Made by a program: the position numbers and the translations under genes. This document shows, piece after piece, positions 1 through 9,091 of a DNA stretch of 20,581 nucleotides (the stretch's first letter is position 1; each line of letters starts with the position of its first letter). The DNA comes from Candidatus Absconditabacterales bacterium (GTDB lineage Bacteria > Patescibacteriota > Gracilibacteria > Absconditabacterales > Absconditicoccaceae). The DNA lies in the NCBI GenBank assembly GCA_937965925.1, contig CALCME010000001.1, positions 1 to 20,581 on the forward strand, in the 5' to 3' direction. The notes beneath the pieces were generated by a model. It saw nothing but the letters and a program-made list of their open reading frames with translations, was not told where the DNA came from and searched no databases.

Positions 1-63
1 CACGACTCTGGGTAGAGTTGTTGATGTTTTTTGGTCTATGATCTTTCGATGAGTTTTTTCCAT
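1..63 (-). CDS. N-terminal 21 codons of an unidentified protein (runs off the window)
   Basis: On the minus strand an ATG at 63-61 opens a frame that stays open to the window edge, beginning MEKTHRKIIDQK. It lies 65 bases downstream of the sortase stop on the same strand, so it could be co-transcribed. The start is preceded by TTTATATCT, a sequence like that before several other starts in this window. Twenty-one codons are too few to name a family, and a chance open frame is possible. Confidence 0.4.
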   Translation of the reverse strand, partial: MEKTHRKIIDQKTSTTLPRVV

Positions 64-95
64 AGATATAAACTGCGTATGTTAAACTGACATGT

Positions 96-117
96 ATTTA
101 CGTATTATTTACGTATT
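96..117. repeat. Two abutting copies of an 11-bp repeat
   Basis: ATTTACGTATT occurs at 96-106 and again at 107-117 with no gap. It lies in the short spacer between the sortase stop and the next minus-strand start. It may be simple sequence or a tandem operator. Nothing else in the window shares it. Confidence 0.6.
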
Positions 118-128
118 ACTGCCATTTA

Positions 129-1019
129 CTACCTTTGAGCAAAAATATTCGATCACAATGAGTTTTTTGTTCATTCATTCTTGATAAGCTTTCCTTTCAC
201 TAAAATTCTTTGTGCATCTGAAAGTAATGGATAACACGCCATGAGTGTTAGATGCTTCGATCAAGGAGTATCATATTTCTCTATCTCATCACCTACATCT
301 TCTGGTCGCTTGATCACTTTCTTATCAATCTGGTAAGAAAATAACTGCCCATCTCGAACAACATCAAAGATATCACCATGCTCAAGTGTAGGCAATTTGT
401 AAAAAACATACCCAAATGGATTCTCTTCACGTTCTCGAGCGCTCACTGATGAATGACCAAAAACGAGCCCATTTCACTCCTGTCCAGGTTCTGCAGTATA
501 TGGATATTTTACTACTCATTCTTTCAGTTCTGAATCAAAATCACCTTGATCAAGTTTATCTTGACTCGCATAAGGGACATCAACTATTGGAGCATCTACA
601 TCAATTGAATCAATCATAATTCTTCTTCCTGGTGGCAAATCATTAAACGCAAAGGTGTATCATTTAATTTTCTCAGAAAGATGGGATTCAATAGAAAGTC
701 ACTCACTTGTGAGAAGATATTGAGGATCAACATCTCATAAGAGTTTTTCTCGTTTATTATTCTCATTATTTTGTGTAACACCTAGTTCATTTTTTATTGA
801 AGATGATGCATGAAAAAGAGGTTCTTTTCAGTCACTATCCAATGAAGCTCAATTACTTCATACAGACTGAATACCAACTATTGATCATGTAGGAGTTTCA
901 AAGTATTCAGAAACATGTAATGAAAGTGCTTCATGATACATAACACTCATTCATACAACTCCGACAAATAAGACAATCAATAAGAAATCTACTATTTCAG
1001 TCACTATTTTGATGACCAT
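129..1019 (-). CDS. Membrane-anchored sortase (transpeptidase), 296 aa, code 25
   Basis: Sortases cleave a sorting signal and join proteins to cell-surface acceptors or into pili. Starting at ATG 1019, an N-terminal hydrophobic helix (about residues 8-28, DFLLIVLFVGVVGMSVMY) is followed by a low-complexity stalk of about 100 residues and then the sortase barrel. The catalytic triad is visible: His189 in VFGHSS, Cys262 in LTLMACYP and Arg271 in DAQRILV. The GDIFDVV and LFSYQIDKK strands are also typical. Several TGA codons must be Gly; a standard reading stops just before the catalytic Cys segment. ATG 1019 is the only Met ahead of the helix; the frame is closed by TAA at 1115-1113. The stop is TAG at 131-129. 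No LPXTG-type substrate is visible in the window. The family is secure, the sortase class is not. Confidence 0.88.
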
Positions 1020-1207
1020 GTTTTTGTTATCGTTGAGTAAAGTAGCTTCACCATACTCAGCGATTACAAAAAACGCAAAAATCGATCAATTCTTGAAAGA
1101 AGTAGAGTTGACTTATGGAAGAACTACTCTTTGCTTTAAAAAAACAAATCTAAAGCTAAAACTCAAGTGTTTAAAAACCTGATTAAACTTTTCCGACAAT
1201 AAAAAAA

Positions 1208-1543
1208 AGGACTCATCATAAGCCCAGTTCTGTACCAAGGTAATATTTCTCTCGTCCTGAATACATCAGGAATCTAGCACTTCCCCCAGTATTGCTACCA
1301 AGGTAAGCTTGCATCTCAGAGGGTTTACCGCTGAGTATATCATCAATATACTTCAGGTAGAGTATCATCAAAAAAATAATGAATCTCCTCTTTTCACCTT
1401 TCCTCCACGAGAATGCGGAGTAGTATAGTCTCTGTGGCACCGTTCCTTTGCCTCGCAAAGCGAGGTTCCAATAGCCGTTAGCTACTCTGATGTTGTTGAT
1501 ACTAGGACTTTCCTCTCCATACATGGAGCATTACCGATGAGTC
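1208..1543 (-). ncRNA. rnpB: RNase P RNA (M1 RNA)
   Basis: This is the catalytic RNA that matures tRNA 5' ends. On the minus strand the conserved 5' block GAGGAAAGTCC lies at 1515-1505. GTGCCACAGAGA follows near 1441-1430, and the 3' block ACAGAACTGGGCTTAT lies at 1233-1218. The ends pair as helix P1: GACTCATC (1543-1536) with GATGAGTC (1217-1210), followed at once by a T-run that acts as terminator. The length of about 335 nt fits a bacterial type. An open frame of about 100 codons can be drawn through it but has no protein meaning. The exact 3' end depends on processing. Confidence 0.95.
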
Positions 1544-1550
1544 GATCACT

Positions 1551-1579
1551 ACTATACCAGTATATCAGTCGAATATCAA
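1551..1579 (-). promoter_or_regulatory. Sigma-70-type promoter of rnpB
   Basis: On the minus strand TTGATA (1579-1574) and TATAGT (1556-1551) are separated by exactly 17 bases. Seven bases separate the -10 box from the first base of the P1 helix of rnpB, so the start point fits the RNA 5' end. It is the best-formed promoter in the window and shows that the host's housekeeping sigma factor uses ordinary -35/-10 boxes. Confidence 0.85.
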
Positions 1580-1659
1580 GTTGAAAAAAAGAAATACTTA
1601 GATACTATTGCCTCATTTGTACGTTCTGTATAAGGTTTTGTTTATTTACATTTCTTTCA

Positions 1660-1887
1660 ATGAAAACTCTTTTGATAATAGCACTTGTCGTTTCTTGATG
1701 TATTTTTGTTTGAGCAGTTCTCATGATGAATCCTAAAGGATGACTTTGAGCATGACTTGCTGGAGTGTGATGATGAGGAGATTATGGAAGCAAGAAGTCA
1801 GTTGAAACTACCCTAAAAAGCGTGGCATATGTAACAAGTATTATTTTCGTTCTTGCATCACTTGTTCTTCCTTATGTACAAGACTAA
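1660..1887 (+). CDS. secG: Preprotein translocase subunit SecG, 75 aa, code 25
   Basis: SecG is the small non-essential partner of SecYE in the export channel. The protein has two hydrophobic helices, about residues 3-21 and 55-72. They flank the hallmark Gly-rich loop MMNPKGGLGAGLAGVGGGGD, in which many glycines are TGA. The family pattern is helix, NPKGxGLG loop, then L/T-rich helix 2, and the length fits. It stands alone here, divergent from rnpB. A weak promoter-like pair TTGCCT (1608-1613) and TATAAG (1629-1634) with a 15-base spacer lies upstream. SecE is on the other strand at 16731-16919. The start ATG is the only one ahead of helix 1. Confidence 0.9.
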
Positions 1888-1992
1888 TGTACAAGATTAA
1901 AATAAAGCAAAAACCACTGAAATCGAATGTCTTTTTGAAGAGGAAACTGTTGAAGAGAAAAAACCATTTACTATTCGTAAGATGCATATCTC

Positions 1993-4308
1993 ATGGAAAA
2001 AAATACCAGTAGTAGCTCGAGCAAACCCACGAAAAAAGAAACTGCTACGTGATTGTTTGATGACATACATAAAGATCGCAGAAAAATTCTCTCATATATA
2101 TATGCTTGACTTTTTGCCGTACGGTGCATAGTTTGAATGCATGTATTTTATGTTTATGCGTCATCTCAATCAACATGAAATAAAAGTAAATGATGAACGT
2201 TTGTTGAAGCTACTACTGATCCCATCTCTTTCCTTCCTTATACATCTGAAAATGACTCACAAAAGGTGTTTCAACATCTTCTTTTTGAAGCATGTGTAAC
2301 TCCTCGCATCGATTGAACAAATATCACCTATGAGAATACGTTATGTAACGTTACGACACAGAATTATGAAACATTTTCAGTTACTGTTCCTCCAAATAAT
2401 TTCTGGTCTGATGAAGAACCAATAACTATTGAAGATGTATATTTTACCTACCAGACGATTCTAAAAGAGAATTTCTGGAATATAGACGGACTCAATGTGT
2501 TTAAAAACATTTCAATTAAAGTAAAATGATCTGAACTTCTCGTGACATTTCCATCAGCAAGTATTGATAATATGATCTTTTTTACAAATTTCATACTTCC
2601 TCAGCACATCCTGGCTAATCAAGATTTTTCTCGATATACAGATGTTTATGGAAAGAATGTCGTTTCTTGAACATGTTGAACAATCGAATGATGAGAAAAC
2701 GATTCATCTAGTGCTATTTTTGATCTAACAAATTGTGATGATTTTTTTCTCAAATTTTATCAGGTAAAATATTTCTGATCTTCTGATCAATTACAGACAT
2801 ATCTTCAAGAATCAGAGCAAAAAATTGATCTTATCTCAGAAAAAGTAGATGTCTCTTCATATACAACTCATCATTATATCGCTAACAAGTTCTTAGGCCT
2901 CTTCTATAACACACAGAATCCTCGTATATCATTGAGAATAAGAGAACTCCTTACGAGACTTATCCATACTGAGATTCAAGATTCTGATAATTTAATAAAA
3001 GATCCATTTCTTTTTTCAACTGGCGAAACATTTTGAGAGAGCGAAGCAAGTGTACTTAAAAAATTACTTGATGATGCGACAAGTTCAATAGTTCCAGTAA
3101 AAGAAGAAAACAATCAAGGAGAAACTGATCTTTCGGAAACAGATGAAGATAATGAGTGAACGACTATCGACAAAGAAGAAGAAAATGAAAATTCATGACT
3201 ATCGACACAGTCATTAGCAGATCTTAATCAGGAGCTACCTAAACGTCTTCTTTTCTCAAATGACAATTGATCTCAGTCATACATCCTCACGACAATTTGA
3301 ACAAATTGATATCCAACAAAAATTAGCTACGAAAAAGAATACGATAAAGTCTCTGTCACTCACAACTCATGAGTAGAATTCTATCCACAGTCCTATAACT
3401 CATCAAAGAAAATACACAACTACAACTTTAATCCTGTATTCAGAAACATTCAAGAAGGAGAAAATACGTATACAATCAAAGGGTATGATGATGAATGAGA
3501 ACTTCTAGACACATTCCAACTCAATGTCACTTTAACCGACGAACCACTACAAGAAATACTTTCTGCAACCTGACAAAACAGAAATGACACGAATAGTAAT
3601 GGTGAGGAAAACACAGATGAAAGCAATCAAGACAATAATGGGAGGGACAGTGAGTGAAACGAAATAATAAACAGTGAAGATTCTCAAGTGGGATCATGAT
3701 CAGAAGAAAAAACCATTTCATGATGAGAAAGATGAGAAAAAGAAACATTCCCGCTCCAGTTTCATTACTTTGAGAATGAGACGAATATTTCGATTGTAAA
3801 AGAACTTAAGTATCTTTTTGAGACATACGAGATAGCACCTTATTTTGAATTTATTGGGTACACAGACAGTGATACGCTAGAAGGAAATATTGTCTCACAA
3901 GATTTTGATCTCCTCCTTAGAACGATCAACATGTGACTAAGGAAAGATATTTCTAATATCTTTATTAGTGATAATCTTCTCGTTAACCCATCTGGATATA
4001 CTAACGAAAATCTAGCTTCACTTACTAATAGACATTTCATTTCTAGCGACGAAGAGAAGAAAGAAATTGTAGATGCTATAGATGAAATCTATTCTACAAC
4101 CTACCCGTTCACGTTCATCTGAAAAAAAAGTGAACAGTATAGCCTTTCATCTTCACTACAAGATTCTCCATTCCCAAAGAGAATGTATGTCTACTGACGA
4201 AGAAAAGAATATGTAAAGAACATAAAGACGTTTAATCATGTTTCGATTGATCGAACTGAAGTATTCTCACGTGAGAACTTATCTGCCTTTATTGAAAAAA
4301 ACTTCTAG
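1993..4308 (+). CDS. Membrane-anchored solute-binding protein, SBP_bac_5-like, 771 aa, code 25
   Basis: This resembles the extracytoplasmic binding proteins of oligopeptide/nickel ABC importers. A basic cytoplasmic stretch of about 27 residues is followed by one membrane helix (about 28-52, ILSYIYAGLFAVRCIVGM). The binding fold follows, with family landmarks: GGTFVEATTDPISFLPY at the first strand, EPITIEDVYFTYQTIL (the DG.PlTAeDV.fTy block) and LGLFYNTQNPRISLRIREL (the fN...pl.d.rvR.A block). Two acidic, Asn/Ser-rich low-complexity inserts interrupt it, about residues 369-403 and 526-584. They are lengthy for this family, which usually has 500-600 residues. The C-terminal lobe occupies about 586-771. 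It has a membrane helix rather than an obvious lipobox. No permease or ATPase gene is adjacent. The ligand is unknown. ATG 1993 is chosen because TAA closes the frame at 1978-1980. Confidence 0.75.
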
Positions 4309-4344
4309 ATAGGAATAATTGATAGAGTATTCATCTACTATAAT

Positions 4345-4373
4345 TTGACTCTATAATCATAATGGACTATATA
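4345..4373 (+). promoter_or_regulatory. Probable promoter of the M50 protease gene
   Basis: TTGACT (4345-4350) and TATATA (4368-4373) are spaced by 17 bases, about 57 bases ahead of the ATG at 4430. It lies in the 121-base gap after the binding-protein stop. AT-rich sequence makes chance matches common, but spacing and -35 quality are good. Confidence 0.45.
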
Positions 4374-4429
4374 CGTTTTCATCAGAAACAGATCACTCAT
4401 TTCTTCATATTTTCATTCTTTTTGTGCAT

Positions 4430-5095
4430 ATGTTTACAGGAGATATCCTAACAGTTGTCTACTTAGCAATCACGTTCGTTATCTCAATAACCGTTCATGA
4501 ATTTGCACATGCTCGAACATCAGACAGACTTGGTGATCCTACACCTCGTATGCAATGAAGACTGACCTTGAATCCTCTTTCACATGTAGATCCTATATGA
4601 TTTCTCATGATATTTATTATTCAATTCTGATGGGGAAGAGCTGTTCAAGTAAACACTTCGTACTATAAAAACAAACTAAGAGACGAACTCCTCGTGGCTG
4701 TAGCATGACCGGTATCGAACATTATTCTCGCATGTTTTTGAATTTGTTTTATGCATCTGTATGCATCACTGCTTTGAATATCGCCATTTAGTTGACTCTG
4801 AGATCCTGTTCTTTGATTTTGGAGACTGTTTGCGATTGTGAACTGCTGACTTGCTGTCTTCAATATGATTCCTATCCCTCCTCTAGACTGATATAGGGTA
4901 ATTAGTTATTTACGACCTGCAACAGCTTATACACTACAAAAATACTCTCAATACTTCTGACTTGTCTTACTTGCTCTGATCTTTCTCCCAGATCTTATTC
5001 CTGGACTACCACATCCATTATGATTTGTAACAACGATCTCTCAAACCATTTTCTGACTCCTAAACTCTCTCTTTTCGTTACTCTTCTTTTGGTAA
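4430..5095 (+). CDS. M50 (site-2 protease family) membrane metalloprotease, 221 aa, code 25
   Basis: This is an intramembrane zinc protease of the short M50 type, cutting transmembrane substrates within the bilayer. The zinc motif HEFAH gives His23, Glu24 and His27 in the first helix. The third ligand lies in [10 protein letters not shown] (Asp153), the family's N-P-xPPLDG signature. Five or so hydrophobic segments are seen, and the core [14 protein letters not shown] is typical. No PDZ domain is present, as in the minimal subgroup. Both key-motif glycines and many others are TGA. No earlier in-frame ATG exists between the upstream gene and 4430. Its substrate is not evident; such proteases often act in signalling or membrane quality control. 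Confidence 0.9.
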
Positions 5096-5236
5096 GTTTC
5101 CACCTCGTCAGAATGAGTAATAATTTTTTCTAATCGCCTAAAATATCAATCAAGAATTGCGTTCAATGAAACGTGTGTATAAAAAAATCATTCAGTTTTA
5201 TATGCGATATACTCTATTTTACCTTTCCTTATCTTC

Positions 5237-6310
5237 ATGTTCGAAAAATTAAAAAGTCTTGCACAAAAATATGAACTCCTCCAAGAGCAATTATTTGATC
5301 CAGCTATCTCTAGTGATCATCGTAAAATGACAAAAATAAATAGAGAGATGAGCTGACTCAAAGAGACGTATAAGTTATATCTGTATATGAAAGAACACAA
5401 AGAACAACTCGATGAAGCAAAAGATATTATTGATAATAAACAAGACTACGATGAAGAAATGCTTGAAATGGCTAAAGAACAAAAGAGTTATGCCGAAGGG
5501 GCTTTAGAAGGAATGGAAGAGAAAGTAAAAATCGCTCTCTTGCCGAAAGACCCTAATGACGACAAAAACATCTATCTAGAAATTAGACCTGCTGCAGGAT
5601 GAGACGAATCATGACTATTTGCTGCTGAACTTTTGAGGATGTATCTTCTATATAGTGATTCACAATGACGAAAACATGAAATTATGGAACATCAAAGGAC
5701 TGGAATCTGATGAATTAAATTTGCTATGGTTAAAATTGCAGGTGAAAGCATTTATTCAAAGTTGAAATTTGAAAGCTGAGTACATAGGGTACAAAGAATT
5801 CCAGACACTGAAAGCCAAGGAAGGGTTCATACATCTACTGTTACTGTAGCCGTAATGCCAGAGGTTGACGACGTAGAGGTGGTTATTGATCCAAATGATG
5901 TAGAAATGGACACATTTGCTGCATCATCATCATGAGGACAACATGCAAACAAGAATCAAACAGGAGTCCGTCTCCATCACAAACCGACAGGAATTATAGC
6001 AATGTGAACAGACAGTAAATCGCAACTACAAAACAAAGATAACGCCCGAAAAATGCTGAAAACAAAAGTATATCAACTTGAGTTAGACAAACAGATGAAA
6101 GATCAAAAAGAAAAAAGATTTGATCAAGTTGGAACATGAGATAGATCAGAAAAAGTCCGCACGTATAACTTTCCTCAAGATCGCATAACTGATCATCGTA
6201 TCAAGCAATCTCGATCTAACATCCCATGAAGGTTAAATGGAGAAATAGAAGAAATCATCTCAGCACTCATTATTTTCAATCAAGCAAAACTTCTAGAAGT
6301 AAACACGTAG
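5237..6310 (+). CDS. prfA: Peptide chain release factor 1, 357 aa, code 25
   Basis: RF1 recognises UAA and UAG in the ribosomal A site and triggers peptide release. The length matches the family (about 360). Order: an N-terminal coiled region (about 1-100), the codon-recognition domain with [18 protein letters not shown], and the catalytic domain. Pro189-Asp190-Thr191 fits the RF1 P-x-T anticodon tripeptide, not the SPF of RF2. The catalytic motif is Gly233-Gly234-Gln235 in [19 protein letters not shown], and Gly233 is itself written TGA (5933-5935). RF1 without RF2 is what a code with UGA as Gly needs. The motif context [14 protein letters not shown] departs from the common SGAGGQHVN.T.SA form. 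The gene sits between the M50 protease and ftsW, with a 141-base leader gap. Confidence 0.95.
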
Positions 6311-6365
6311 GATACGTTGGTCGATCCCCTTTCTTGATCTAGAAAATTCTATTATTTGAAAAAAC

Positions 6366-7535
6366 ATGCTCTTACTCACAATATGTACTTGATGCCTACT
6401 TATTGGACTCTTCGTCATGTGTATCATGAGATGACGACGAGTACTTTTTTTTGGTATTTGTCTAATTTTCTATTGAATGTGAGCGATGTATAGTGTGAGT
6501 ATTCATGAATCGTTCCAAACAACACTCAAGCTTGTCAGTAGCTGAGTTCTTTCAGAGGCAACAAATTACTACTATTTCTTTGAACAAAGTCAAAAATTAT
6601 TCATATGAATAATCTTATGAGCAATCACGTATTTTATACCATGGAAGTTCATCAAACGCGGAAAGTATCTCTACTTTATCGGGAGTCTTCTGATGATGTT
6701 TCTGTTGTTTACTCCACTATGAAGAGATTTTAATAAATGAGCAACACTCTGGTTGGAACTATGATGAAATACCATTCAACCTTGAGAGTTTTTTAAGATA
6801 GGATTTATCTTCTTTTTGACATCATGGCTTGTGAGAAAAAAAAGAGCAATGAATGATCGACAATTCTACGTATGATTTTGACTCATTTCACTCATTGCGG
6901 TTAGTATTTTCTTTGTTTTACCTGACTTTTGATCATTACTTGTTCTTTGACCAACGGCATTGATACTCTACCGATTTCTGTGATGAAAAAAGTACTTCAT
7001 TTGACTCACGCTGATACTTGCTCTTTTTTGATGAGTATTTGCCTCTTCTCAGTTTTCTTATGTAAAAGAAAGAATGAACTTCTTTCTCAATCCAGATGCA
7101 GATCAAAGTAGATGAATTTGACGACAAACTAACCAAGCGCTTATCGCAGTTTGATGATGATGATTTGCATGAAAGTGATATGGAAAGTGACTACAAAAGT
7201 TCTGATATATCCCAGAAGCACAAAGTGATTTCATTTTCTCGGCATTTGCTGAAGAAGTATGATTTATCTGATCAATCCTCCTGTTATACTTGTACTTCAT
7301 GCTTATGTGGCATGCAGTAAAAGGATTAAGATCAACAACCGATCAGTATGATAGATGAATGATTGTATGACTGATCTCACTTATTATGATACAAGCATTC
7401 GTAAATATATGAGTAAACATTAAACTTGTTCCTCTTACCTGAGTGACTCTACCTTTTGTAAGTCACTGATGATCAGCACTTATAGTAAATCTTGTACAAG
7501 TAGTCCTCTTACACAAAATCATTTATAAGATCTAA
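6366..7535 (+). CDS. ftsW: FtsW/RodA-type SEDS peptidoglycan polymerase, 389 aa, code 25
   Basis: SEDS proteins polymerise lipid II glycan strands at the septum (FtsW) or sidewall (RodA). About ten hydrophobic segments are seen. Landmarks are VLPDFGSLLVL (with the SEDS catalytic Asp), the loop AVGGGGFAGKGYGKGLQKF, IPEAQSDFIFSAFAEEVGF and the C-terminal LTGVTLPFVSHGGSA. In the loop, four glycines in a row are TGA TGA TGA TGA. The early segment FQTTLKLVSSG and overall length favour FtsW, and an FtsQ-like gene lies 2 kb downstream. RodA is the main alternative. The stop is five bases before the next ATG, suggesting an operon with the following gene. Confidence 0.88.
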
Positions 7536-7539
7536 ACTC

Positions 7540-8355
7540 ATGAGCGAAACACACTATACTCTTCATAATTGATTTCTCGTTCAAATGATTTGAATGAATA
7601 CAGGTGAAGAATACGAAATACATCTGAAAGAATGAACGTTTTTGATGGGAAAAGAGACTCTTGTCCTATTCAAATGAACTTTTCAAAATCTGTATGTGAA
7701 AGAAATCAGTGAAGGAATGCTTGTTCCCTATCTGGTAAAAAGAGAAACTCCACTCAGCATGATTCCAGAAAGTGTTCGTGCTTGAATACATGTCTATAGA
7801 TGGTTTGATGAGAACACATGACTCACCTCCACCTATGCATACAAAACCAAAAAAGATAAATGTTCGACAATTAATGCTTTTCTAGACATACTTGGGTTCA
7901 AAGAACACCTTCTTCCTGGAAAGTTTGTAGAGATCATCTGATGAGAAACAATCCCAACAAAAGACGATACCCCTTTCCAAACTTCACAAGAGATCATCTC
8001 GTATCTCTTGTGACTTGCCCTTATCTACTGAAAATTCACCACTCAAGAATCAACACTCCTGCATACAGTCATCCAACTCCCTTTGGTGTGATCAATCGCT
8101 GAAATTGAACATATGTTGATAGAAGCTTTTGATTTCCTGTTTGATGAAGGATATTTCGTGACGTACTCTTATATCACTCAATCCACTGGTCAACTTCTTC
8201 AGATTAGTATAGCTGATGAAGAATTACTGACTCTTTGGTCTTCATGGTTAGAACTGTCATCAAAAGATTATACAGCATATAAATCATCACTAGAGAGTGT
8301 TTGAAAGACACTATGAGATATTTCAGACTACGTTTTGAAATTTCTTCATAAATAA
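7540..8355 (+). CDS. Unrecognised 271-aa protein, possibly with a degenerate LAGLIDADG-type fold
   Basis: I do not recognise a clear family. The protein is soluble with no signal peptide. Its N-terminal third (residues 1-80) is strand-rich, starting MSETHYTLHNGFLVQMIGMN. Around residues 154-166 it has SYLLGLALIYGKF, which resembles the L-x-GL-x(3)-DG-x-F helix of LAGLIDADG proteins, but with Tyr where the catalytic acid would be. IQLPLVGSIAEIEHMLIEAF follows, as in that fold. If real, this would be a non-cutting, DNA- or RNA-binding relative. The ATG lies five bases after the ftsW stop, so it is probably co-transcribed with ftsW. In-frame TGA codons in the LLGL and YGKF glycines support the reading. 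Confidence 0.75.
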
Positions 8356-8410
8356 GTATATATAACAGTACATGGTCTCGTTGTAATTTTATCTTATACT
8401 CTTCTGTCCT

Positions 8411-8728
8411 GTGGCAAGAACGAACAAACAAGGAATAGCTAAAAAGAAAGCCCAGCAAGCAAAGCAAAAGGCACTTTCATGATGAAATAAAACAAAACAA
8501 GAAGATGGACTTAAAAGAGACTATACTAATCCTTTATGAAGTAGTTATACTCGATTTATGAGATCTGGAAAACGAATCAATGACACTACTTCGTGCCGTG
8601 AAGATCCAGACGGATATAGAATTAAACGTAAACCATCTTGAGGAGAACCGACATTTGAGCATGTAGGGAAAGCAAGTCGAGCATATAGAAGATACGTTAA
8701 GAAAGCCCACAGAATGTCACTTAGATAA
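8411..8728 (+). CDS. Small, very basic unrecognised protein, 105 aa, GTG start, code 25
   Basis: The frame begins at GTG 8411 (MARTNKQGIAKKKAQQAK...) and ends at TAA 8726-8728. TAA at 8384-8386 closes it upstream and no ATG is available before Met51, so GTG is the best start. The first 35 residues are rich in Lys and Gln. The centre contains GLKRDYTNPLGSSYTRFM and a Cys. The C-terminus, KASRAYRRYVKKAHRMSLR, is strongly basic, suggesting nucleic-acid or ribosome binding. No family is recognised. It is 21 bases upstream of a tRNA and may share its transcript. The five in-frame TGAs (in ALSGGNK, NPLGSS and KPSGGE) fit glycine. Confidence 0.65.
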
Positions 8729-8749
8729 AAGATACATCACGTAGTCTTT

Positions 8750-8821
8750 AGGGGGATAGTGTAATTGGGAACACGGAGGTCTTCGGCACCTCAGTTATCA
8801 GTTCAAATCTGATTTCTCCTG
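8750..8821 (+). tRNA. tRNA-Arg (anticodon UCG)
   Basis: A 72-base cloverleaf can be folded. The acceptor is AGGGGGA with TTCTCCT (with G-U pairs), D-stem GTGT/ACAC with loop AATTGGGA, and anticodon stem GAGGT/ACCTC with loop CTTCGGC. The variable loop is AGTT and the T-stem ATCAG/CTGAT has loop TTCAAAT. Positions 34-36 read TCG, so it decodes CGN arginine codons; C35 and G73 agree with Arg identity. The CCA tail is not encoded. The A1-U72 first pair is less usual. The D- and T-arms look like a functional tRNA. Confidence 0.85.
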
Positions 8822-8853
8822 GATTTAAAAATTAGTTACCTACATAAACAGAT

Positions 8854-8878
8854 AGAGATCGATGATCTCTTTTTTTTT
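8854..8878 (+). terminator. Rho-independent terminator after tRNA-Arg
   Basis: AGAGATC (8854-8860), loop GAT and GATCTCT (8864-8870) form a 7-bp stem followed directly by eight T. It ends the unit containing the basic protein and the tRNA. Confidence 0.85.
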
Positions 8879-9062
8879 GACTTTTTTTTGACTTTTATTC
8901 GACAAAACATAAAAAGCTGTATCCGAAACCGTCCCGTACATTTATGATAAAAATTATTCTCTTTTTTACTCACCACTCACGTAGTAATTGGAGTGTGTAT
9001 ACAAAGATAGAGAACTTATTTAGAATTCTCTATAGAGCACTGGAAAGATAAAGTACTTGTTT

Positions 9063-9091
9063 TTGACACCCCTTTCGATACGTTATATAGT
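9063..9091 (+). promoter_or_regulatory. Promoter-like pair abutting the DUF212 start codon
   Basis: TTGACA (perfect -35, 9063-9068) and TATAGT (9086-9091) are spaced by 17 bases, as at rnpB. The -10 box touches the ATG at 9092, so a transcript from it would begin inside the annotated gene. Either translation starts elsewhere, transcription begins further upstream, or the match is chance. Confidence 0.45.

Noticed and set aside
1018..1220. Plus-strand frame MFLLSLSKVASPYS... between the sortase and rnpB
   Set aside because: It overlaps the sortase start and the 3' end of rnpB on the other strand, is Lys-rich from A-rich sequence and matches nothing known.
1216..1524. 102-codon minus-strand frame
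   Set aside because: It lies within RNase P RNA, whose conserved blocks, P1 pairing, promoter and terminator explain the sequence.
1904..2131. Plus-strand frame without TGA between secG and the binding protein
   Set aside because: It overlaps the start of the SBP gene in another frame, has no family likeness, and contains no TGA-Gly codons, unlike real genes here. The SBP frame gives a coherent membrane helix.
7096..7320. Asp-rich 74-codon frame inside ftsW
   Set aside because: It is the +1 shadow of the FtsW loop, where TGA TGA TGA TGA (Gly) reads as GAT repeats (Asp).
8943..9053. Short plus-strand frame MIKIILFFTHHSRSNW...
   Set aside because: It is only about 35 codons, without motif or conservation evidence, and lies in the AT-rich gap before the DUF212 gene.
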